This document shows, piece after piece, positions 6,566 through 10,510 of a stretch of 10,510 nt of DNA (its first letter is position 1; the number at the start of each line of letters is the position of its first letter). The notes under the pieces were generated by a model. That model was not told the origin of the DNA and did not search any database. It worked only from the letters and a program-made list of their open reading frames with translations. This DNA is from Opitutaceae bacterium (GTDB taxonomy: Bacteria > Verrucomicrobiota > Verrucomicrobiia > Opitutales > Opitutaceae), in the NCBI GenBank assembly GCA_003168315.1, contig PMSP01000153.1:588-11097 (forward strand), read 5' to 3'. Position numbers and translations under genes: made by a program.

Positions 6566-7507
6566 CTAGCGGGTGATGACCTTGATGTCGCCGCCGCTCG
6601 AGCGAAGCTTGAGGACCGGGCCGCCACCGTTGACCTGGCCCGAAAGGCTGCTGCGGCCGATCCCGCCGTGGTCGATCGTGATCGTGACCCCGGCCGCATC
6701 GACCTCACCGCCGCTCGTGGACGCGTCGAGGTGGAACCCGACGTCCTTGCCGACGCTCGCCTTCACCTCGCCGCCCGATGTCGACAGGACGCAGTCGCCC
6801 TTGAGGGGACCGTCGAATCCCGCCTTGACGTCGCCGCCGCTTGTCCGGGCGCTCAGCGTGTTCCTAACGGAGTCGATCTTGATGTCGCCGCCCGAGGTCT
6901 CGACGCTGGCCGGCCCGACGATGCGGTCGGCGGACACGTTGCCCCCGGACGTGGACAGGCGGGTGTCCCCGCGGCCCTCGTCGAGGCTCACGTTCCCGCC
7001 CGAGGTCTCGGCGTCGATGTCGCCGCCGATCGTCCCAAGCTTGATGTTGCCGCCCGAGGTGCGCGCGTGGACGGCGCCGGAGACGTCGCCGACGACGATG
7101 TCCCCCCCCGATGTCTTCATCTCGGCGGACGCGCCCGCGGGCACGGTCACGACGAACTCGACCTGGACCGGCGGCCAGCTGCCGAAGTGCCATCCCACGT
7201 TGTTTCCATAGGCGGCGGTGGCGACCACGTCGTTGCCGCTCTGCTCGATGCTGAGGTCGAGCCTCTTGAGGATGTCATCGGCCTCGGCCTCGCTGTCGGC
7301 CCGGATATGCTCCTTGGCGACAACCTTCACAACCGGGTCGCTGGACGACGAGACGCGGATGTCGCCCCCGAAGGTGCTCAGCCTCAGGTGGACGCCCGGC
7401 TGGACTTGAAAGGTCTTCTCGACCTCACGCTCGATCTTGGCGGAGGCTGAGGCGGCGAGCGCGGACACGAGGCCGGCGGATGCAATGATTCGGGTGAGAT
7501 GGCGCAT
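6566..7507 (-). CDS. Exported DUF4097-type beta-strand repeat protein (TSGG repeats)
   Basis: A 313-residue protein of unknown role. It begins with a signal peptide: basic MRHLTR, a hydrophobic core to about residue 20, and a likely cut after ASA (23), so it should be periplasmic or surface-located with no further membrane segment. Residues 25-125 form a beta-rich lead-in containing one STFGGDI. From about 130 the motif TSGG recurs at 132, 150, 168, 186, 204 and 222, exactly 18 residues apart, then at 243 and 264, with SSGGDI at 303 near the end. Such proteins (DUF4097, related to DUF2807/head-GIN domains) are predicted to fold as a beta-solenoid, often near anti-sigma or envelope-stress genes; none is seen here. 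I chose ATG 7507 because the signal peptide starts there; the open frame reaches an ATG at 7579 that would place 24 residues ahead of it. It is transcribed against the dihydropyrimidinase and away from the MbfA-like gene. Confidence 0.8.
   Translation of the reverse strand: MRHLTRIIASAGLVSALAASASAKIEREVEKTFQVQPGVHLRLSTFGGDIRVSSSSDPVVKVVAKEHIRADSEAEADDILKRLDLSIEQSGNDVVATAAYGNNVGWHFGSWPPVQVEFVVTVPAGASAEMKTSGGDIVVGDVSGAVHARTSGGNIKLGTIGGDIDAETSGGNVSLDEGRGDTRLSTSGGNVSADRIVGPASVETSGGDIKIDSVRNTLSARTSGGDVKAGFDGPLKGDCVLSTSGGEVKASVGKDVGFHLDASTSGGEVDAAGVTITIDHGGIGRSSLSGQVNGGGPVLKLRSSGGDIKVITR
6698..7117 (-). repeat. 18-residue (54-bp) TSGG beta-solenoid repeats within the exported protein
   Basis: Eight TSGG motifs fall at residues 132, 150, 168, 186, 204, 222, 243 and 264. 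The first five intervals are exactly 18 residues (54 bp) and the last two are 21. Within each unit a second half-strand begins near +9 (for example TIGGDID at 159), so each unit looks like two short beta strands with alternating polar and hydrophobic residues. The repeat is at protein level; the DNA copies have diverged. Confidence 0.85.
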
Positions 7508-7570
7508 GTTGGGGAGGAGTGCTTCCAATAACACCGACGGGAGGGAAAAGTTACACGGCGCGGGCCGCCT

Positions 7571-7611
7571 CCTGCGCACCCCCCGGGACCGGGTTCGCCC
7601 GGCCGTGCAGG
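7571..7611. other. Stem-loop with TTCG tetraloop
   Basis: The inner stem CCGGG (7589-7593) pairs with CCCGG (7598-7602) around the tetraloop TTCG. An outer stem CCTGC..AC (7571-7579, two-base bulge) pairs with GTGCAGG (7605-7611). On the plus strand this gives the unusually stable C(UUCG)G-like closure. No T-run follows on either side and both flanking genes point away, so it is not an ordinary intrinsic terminator. Confidence 0.45.
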
Positions 7612-7612
7612 C

Positions 7613-7633
7613 TTGAGGAAGGCATAACCTGAA
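7613..7633. promoter_or_regulatory. Imperfect 21-bp palindrome, possible operator
   Basis: The arms TTGAGGAAG (7613-7621) and TAACCTGAA (7625-7633) flank GCA. Five of nine positions are symmetric. The TNAGG..CCTNAA character loosely recalls operators of DtxR/MntR-family metal repressors, which would fit the downstream metal exporter gene, but the match is weak and the regulator is not in the window. Confidence 0.2.
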
Positions 7634-7788
7634 ATACTCCGTGTTAATATGTTGATGGGTAATGACCTATGTCGGCGCCGACCGTTGCGACGGCCGGCGG
7701 CCCCGACGCCTGCGCGCCAAAGACACAAGCGCTCCCGCCCCAATGATTTGTTTCTGGTGCCCGCCTGCGGCGGCGCCTACCTTTCGCC

Positions 7789-7793
7789 AGGAG
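7789..7793 (+). promoter_or_regulatory. Shine-Dalgarno AGGAG for the MbfA-like gene
   Basis: AGGAG ends 12 bases before ATG 7806. It supports that start over an in-frame ATG at 7662, whose 48 extra codons encode no family sequence. Confidence 0.5.
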
Positions 7794-7805
7794 CAGAACC
7801 AAACG

Positions 7806-8765
7806 ATGGCCAGGGCCTTTTCCAAACTCTCAGAACAGGAGGTCATGGCGCTGGCCATCTCCATGGAGGAGGACGACGGCAGGATTTACGGCGACTTCGC
7901 CGAGAGGTTCCGGGAGAGCTTCCCGTCCACGGCCGCCACGCTCTCCCGCATGCAGCATGAGGAGTCCGGGCACAGGCAGCGCCTCATCGACGCCTACCGC
8001 GCGCGCTTCGGGGAGCATATCCCGCTTGTCCAGCGTTCCGACGTCAAGGGCCTCGTGCGCCAGAGCCCCGTCTGGCTCATGAAGGCCCTGTCGGTGGCGC
8101 AGGTTCGCAGGCACATCGGCGTCATGGAGCTCGCCTCCCGCAGGTTCTACGAGGTGTCGGCCGCAAGGACCGCGGACGCGGAGACCCGCAGGCTCTTCGG
8201 GGACCTGGCGCTTTCCGAGGCCGACCACTCCGCGCTCGCCCAGCGGTTCGACTCCGAGCAGGTCGCGTCCGGGGCGCGGGCCAGGGAGGACGAGAGCCAG
8301 CGCCGCATGTTTGTCCTCCAGGTGGTGCAGCCCGGGCTCGCGGGCCTCATGGACGGCTCCGTGTCCACCCTCGCGCCGCTGTTCGCCGCGGCCTTCGCGA
8401 CCCACAGCAGCCGCGACGCCTTCCTCGTCGGCCTGGCCTCGTCGGTCGGCGCCGGGATCAGCATGGGCTTCGCCGAGGCGCTCTCGGATGACGGCGCCCT
8501 GAGCGGCCGCGGCCACCCCCTCATCCGCGGCGGCGTCTGCGGCTTCATGACCGCGGTGGGCGGCCTCGGCCACACGCTGCCGTTCATGATACCCGACTTC
8601 CACGCCGCCTTCACGATCGCCGTCGCCGTCGTGCTCGTCGAGCTTGTGATCATTTCCTGGATACGGCACCATTTCATGGACACGCCCTTCCTCTCCGCCG
8701 CCTTCCAGGTCATCGTGGGCGGGCTCCTCGTCTTCTTCGCCGGGATGCTGATAGGGTCGTCCTGA
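7806..8765 (+). CDS. mbfA: MbfA-like erythrin-VIT membrane-bound ferritin / iron (manganese) exporter
   Basis: A 319-residue fusion of an N-terminal ferritin-like (erythrin) domain and a C-terminal VIT1/CCC1 transporter domain, the architecture of MbfA, an inner-membrane iron exporter characterised in rhizobia and Agrobacterium. The four-helix domain (about 5-150) has di-iron ligand candidates Glu21/Glu22 (SMEEDD), Glu53 and His56 (HEESGH), Glu108 (VMELAS) and Glu138/His141 (SEADH). The VIT part (about 172-319) begins with GLMDGSVSTLAP (180-191), holding the conserved Asp in the first transmembrane helix, followed by four more hydrophobic segments near 204-226, 240-262, 266-288 and 297-317. 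Length equals that of known MbfA. It probably moves Fe2+ or Mn2+ out of the cytosol with the ferritin domain sensing or oxidising the metal; the metal is inferred. The gene opens an operon: the permease starts 2 bp after its stop. Confidence 0.9.
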   Translation: MARAFSKLSEQEVMALAISMEEDDGRIYGDFAERFRESFPSTAATLSRMQHEESGHRQRLIDAYRARFGEHIPLVQRSDVKGLVRQSPVWLMKALSVAQVRRHIGVMELASRRFYEVSAARTADAETRRLFGDLALSEADHSALAQRFDSEQVASGARAREDESQRRMFVLQVVQPGLAGLMDGSVSTLAPLFAAAFATHSSRDAFLVGLASSVGAGISMGFAEALSDDGALSGRGHPLIRGGVCGFMTAVGGLGHTLPFMIPDFHAAFTIAVAVVLVELVIISWIRHHFMDTPFLSAAFQVIVGGLLVFFAGMLIGSS

Positions 8766-8767
8766 AA

Positions 8768-10216
8768 ATGGCGGCGGGAGCGCTCGAGAACCCCGACCTG
8801 GCGCCGGTGCCCCCCGAGAGGCGCACCTGGAGGGCCGGCAGCTTCGCGGCCCTCTGGATCTCGATGTCGGCGTGCGTGCCGACCTACATGCTGGCCTCGT
8901 CGCTGGTCGGCGTCGGCATGGACTGGCGGCAGGCGATCCTGACGATCTTCCTCGGCAACGCGATCGTCCTCGCGCCGATCCTCCTAAACGCCCACGCGGG
9001 CGCGCGCTACGGCATTCCCTTCCCGGTGCTCTGCCGCGCCTCGTTCGGGACCCGGGGCGCGAACATCCCCGCCCTCCTGAGGGCGCTCGTCGCCTGCGGG
9101 TGGTTCGGGATCCAGTGCTGGATCGGGGGCGACGCGCTGCACAAGATCCTGGCGATCTTCCTCCCCTCGCTCGCGTCCGGCGGCGCGGCGACGGCCTTCG
9201 GCATCACTCTCTCCCAGTTCGCGTGCTTCATGGCCTTCTGGTGCGTCAACATGTGGGTCGTCTACATGGGGATCGACTCGATCCGCCTGCTCCTGAACAT
9301 AAAGGCCCCGCTCCTGATCGCCCTCGGTCTCGTCTTCCTCTGGTGGGCGCACCACGCCGCCGGCGGCTTCGGCCCGATGCTGTCCCAGCCCTCGGCGTTT
9401 GCCCCCGGCCAGCCCAAGGCGGGCCAGTTCATGAGGTACTTCGTCCCCGGCCTGACCGGGATGGTGGGCTTCTGGGCCACCCTGTCCCTCAATATTCCCG
9501 ACTTCTCGAGGTACGCGGCGTCCCAGCGCGACCAGGTTACCGGGCAGGCGCTCGGCCTGCCGCTCGCGATGGCGTTCTACTCCTTCATCGGCGTCGCCGT
9601 GACCTCGGCGACCCCCGTCATCTTCGGCCGCACGATCTGGGACCCGCTTGAGGTCCTCGTGCAGTTCCGCAATCCCGCGGTGCTCGTTTCGGCGATGACG
9701 GCCCTCATCATCGCGACCCTCGCCACGAACATAGCCGCGAACGTGGTGTCGCCGGCGAATGACTTCGCGCACCTGGCCCCGAGAAGGATCTCCTTCCGGA
9801 TCGGGGGCCTCATTACCGGCATCATCGGGATAGTCATCATGCCGTGGAAGCTCCTCGCCGACCCGTCGGGCTACATATTCACGTGGCTCGTGGGCTACAG
9901 CGCCCTCCTCGGGCCGATCGGGGGCATCATGATCGCGGATTACTTCGTCCTGCGCCGGATGGTGCTCGACGTGCCGGCGCTCTACGACCCCCGCGGGAGG
10001 TACCGCTACACCGGAGGGTGGAGCCTGGCGGCCATCGCGGCCCTGGTCGTCGCCATCCTCCCCAACCTTCCCGGGTTCCTGGCCCAGGTCGGCTGGGTCG
10101 ACCCGGCCCGCGTCCCGGCATTCCTCCTCGCCGTCTACGGCTTCGCCTGGTTCGTGGGGTTCACGATAGCGTTTGTCGCATACCTCGTTTTCCGCAAGCT
10201 GTCGCCCAAAGCATAA
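8768..10216 (+). CDS. NCS1 family nucleobase:cation symporter (uracil/hydantoin/allantoin-type permease)
   Basis: A 482-residue inner-membrane permease with about 12 hydrophobic segments, of the NCS1 family that includes the hydantoin transporter Mhp1, PucI and uracil permeases. In this context it most probably imports uracil, thymine or a dihydropyrimidine with Na+ or H+. Family signatures include NPDLAPVPPERRTW (8-21), ACVPTYML (35-42), HAGARYGIPFPVL (76-88), GWFGIQCWIGG (111-121), FWATLSLNIPDFSRYA (235-250), TNIAANVVSPANDF (320-333) and ADYFVLRR (390-397). Trp112 and Gln116 fall where Mhp1 has substrate-stacking Trp117 and Gln121, Trp236 resembles Mhp1 Trp220, and Asn325 corresponds to Asn318, so the ligand site looks intact; Thr320 matches a sodium-site Thr of Mhp1. 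Purines, cytosine, thiamine and allantoin are transported by other NCS1 members. It starts 2 bp after the MbfA-like stop and precedes the aminotransferase by 3 bp. Confidence 0.93.
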   Translation: MAAGALENPDLAPVPPERRTWRAGSFAALWISMSACVPTYMLASSLVGVGMDWRQAILTIFLGNAIVLAPILLNAHAGARYGIPFPVLCRASFGTRGANIPALLRALVACGWFGIQCWIGGDALHKILAIFLPSLASGGAATAFGITLSQFACFMAFWCVNMWVVYMGIDSIRLLLNIKAPLLIALGLVFLWWAHHAAGGFGPMLSQPSAFAPGQPKAGQFMRYFVPGLTGMVGFWATLSLNIPDFSRYAASQRDQVTGQALGLPLAMAFYSFIGVAVTSATPVIFGRTIWDPLEVLVQFRNPAVLVSAMTALIIATLATNIAANVVSPANDFAHLAPRRISFRIGGLITGIIGIVIMPWKLLADPSGYIFTWLVGYSALLGPIGGIMIADYFVLRRMVLDVPALYDPRGRYRYTGGWSLAAIAALVVAILPNLPGFLAQVGWVDPARVPAFLLAVYGFAWFVGFTIAFVAYLVFRKLSPKA

Positions 10217-10219
10217 TCC

Positions 10220-10510
10220 ATGAAATCGATCCCCCTTCCCCCCTCGACCATCGTGCCGCAGCCCTACTCGGGGCCCCCGGCCGAGGAGGTGCTCGCGCTC
10301 CGCAAGGAGTACCTGAGCCCCGCCATCTTCCACTACTACAAGAAGCCGCTCATGATCGTCGAGGGCAAGGCCCAGTGGCTCTTCGACGAGAAGGGCCGGC
10401 GTTACCTGGACGGGATCGGCGGGATCGTGACCGTCAGCTGCGGGCACTGCCATCCCCACATCGTGGCCGCCGCGCACGCGCAGAACGAGACGCTCCAGCA
10501 CACGACGACG
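10220..10510 (+). CDS. AGXT2-like class III aminotransferase (beta-alanine/3-aminoisobutyrate:pyruvate or glyoxylate), N-terminal part
   Basis: An open frame from ATG 10220 to the window edge gives 97 codons with no stop. Their translation matches the N-terminus of AGXT2-type class III PLP aminotransferases: PYSGPPAEEVLALRKEYLSP (15-34), FHYYKKPLMIVEG (37-49), WLFDEKGRRYLDGIGGIVTV (53-72), the GHCHPHIV motif (75-82) and a terminal TLQHTT. The PLP-binding Lys lies beyond the window. AGXT2 enzymes transaminate beta-alanine, D-3-aminoisobutyrate and alanine with glyoxylate or pyruvate as acceptor. Here the enzyme supplies the one step missing between the N-carbamoyl amidohydrolase (giving beta-alanine) and MmsA (using malonate semialdehyde). 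The start is 3 bp after the permease stop with no Shine-Dalgarno, implying coupling. The family is well supported; exact substrate is inferred from neighbours. Confidence 0.88.
   Translation, partial: MKSIPLPPSTIVPQPYSGPPAEEVLALRKEYLSPAIFHYYKKPLMIVEGKAQWLFDEKGRRYLDGIGGIVTVSCGHCHPHIVAAAHAQNETLQHTTT

Larger units (their letters stand above)
7508..7805. other. 298-bp divergent intergenic control region with RNA/DNA secondary structure
   Basis: No gene is supported here, although reading frames extend into it from both sides. It separates the minus-strand TSGG gene from the plus-strand MbfA-like gene. It contains a UUCG-loop hairpin (7571-7611), an imperfect palindrome (7613-7633), a relatively AT-rich patch (about 7624-7670) that is the likeliest promoter location, a perfect 12-bp palindrome GTCGGCGCCGAC (7671-7682), a short hairpin CCGCC-TGC-GGCGG (7761-7773) and an AGGAG ribosome site (7789-7793). 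If transcription starts near 7650-7665, the leader of the MbfA-like mRNA is about 140-155 bases, long enough for post-transcriptional control. Confidence 0.5.

Noticed and set aside
6556..6580. Possible bidirectional terminator between the convergent stops
   Set aside because: Only a 4-bp stem (ACCC with GGGT) is present, with no T-run on either side.
6698..7117. Periodic DNA as a CRISPR-like or tandem satellite array
   Set aside because: The 54-bp period is explained by coding of TSGG units; copies are diverged at DNA level and there are no spacer-repeat boundaries.
7508..7579. Longer start for the TSGG protein at ATG 7579
   Set aside because: It would bury the signal peptide 24 residues inside the protein; the Met at 7507 gives a standard secretion signal.
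7600..7665. Sigma-70 promoter for the MbfA-like gene (TTGAGG 7613-7618 with AATACT 7633-7638 or TAATAT 7645-7650)
   Set aside because: Spacings are 14 and 26 bases and the boxes are poor matches; left as an AT-rich patch rather than called.
7662..7805. Longer start for the MbfA-like protein at ATG 7662
   Set aside because: The 48 added residues are not part of the erythrin domain, and AGGAG plus the family length support ATG 7806.

Overview
The window is high-GC bacterial chromosome (mostly G/C at third codon positions) with tightly packed genes. It has no RNA genes, insertion sequences, CRISPR arrays or phage genes that I can see. Nothing fixes the lineage. A dipeptidyl-peptidase of family S46, a TSGG-repeat DUF4097-type envelope protein, an erythrin-VIT metal exporter and mostly Shine-Dalgarno-poor, coupled starts would suit an Acidobacteriota- or Verrucomicrobiota-like soil or aquatic bacterium. 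That placement is inference.

The dominant theme is reductive pyrimidine degradation. Genes for nearly every step from uracil or thymine to acetyl-CoA or propionyl-CoA are here: NCS1 nucleobase permease (uptake), PreA-type dihydropyrimidine dehydrogenase subunit (uracil to dihydrouracil), dihydropyrimidinase (ring opening to N-carbamoyl-beta-alanine), M20-type N-carbamoyl amidohydrolase (to beta-alanine), an AGXT2-like class III aminotransferase (to malonate semialdehyde; only its first 97 codons are in the window) and a CoA-acylating (methyl)malonate-semialdehyde dehydrogenase (to acetyl-CoA or propionyl-CoA). The flavoprotein partner PreT is not in the window.

Layout: (1) 1-681, end of an S46 dipeptidyl-peptidase gene, plus strand. 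(2) 665-1912, N-carbamoyl amidohydrolase, minus strand, overlapping the peptidase tail to tail by 17 bp. (3) 1913-1996, an 84-bp divergent intergenic region. (4) 1997-6562, a compact plus-strand operon preA - GNAT acetyltransferase - mmsA - dihydropyrimidinase with gaps of 12, -4 and 7 bp. (5) 6566-7507, a minus-strand exported TSGG-repeat protein whose stop lies 3 bp from that of the dihydropyrimidinase. (6) 7508-7805, a divergent control region with a UUCG-loop hairpin and an imperfect palindrome. (7) 7806 to the end, a second plus-strand operon: MbfA-like ferritin/VIT membrane protein - NCS1 permease - AGXT2-like aminotransferase, with gaps of 2 and 3 bp.

The pathway is known; I do not see an unmistakably new system. 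The points most worth a second look are the PreA protein that ends without the usual C-terminal iron-sulfur domain, an acetyltransferase coupled into the pyrimidine operon, an iron/manganese-type exporter leading the operon that carries the permease and transaminase, the exact 18-residue periodicity of the TSGG protein, and the structured region 7571-7633.
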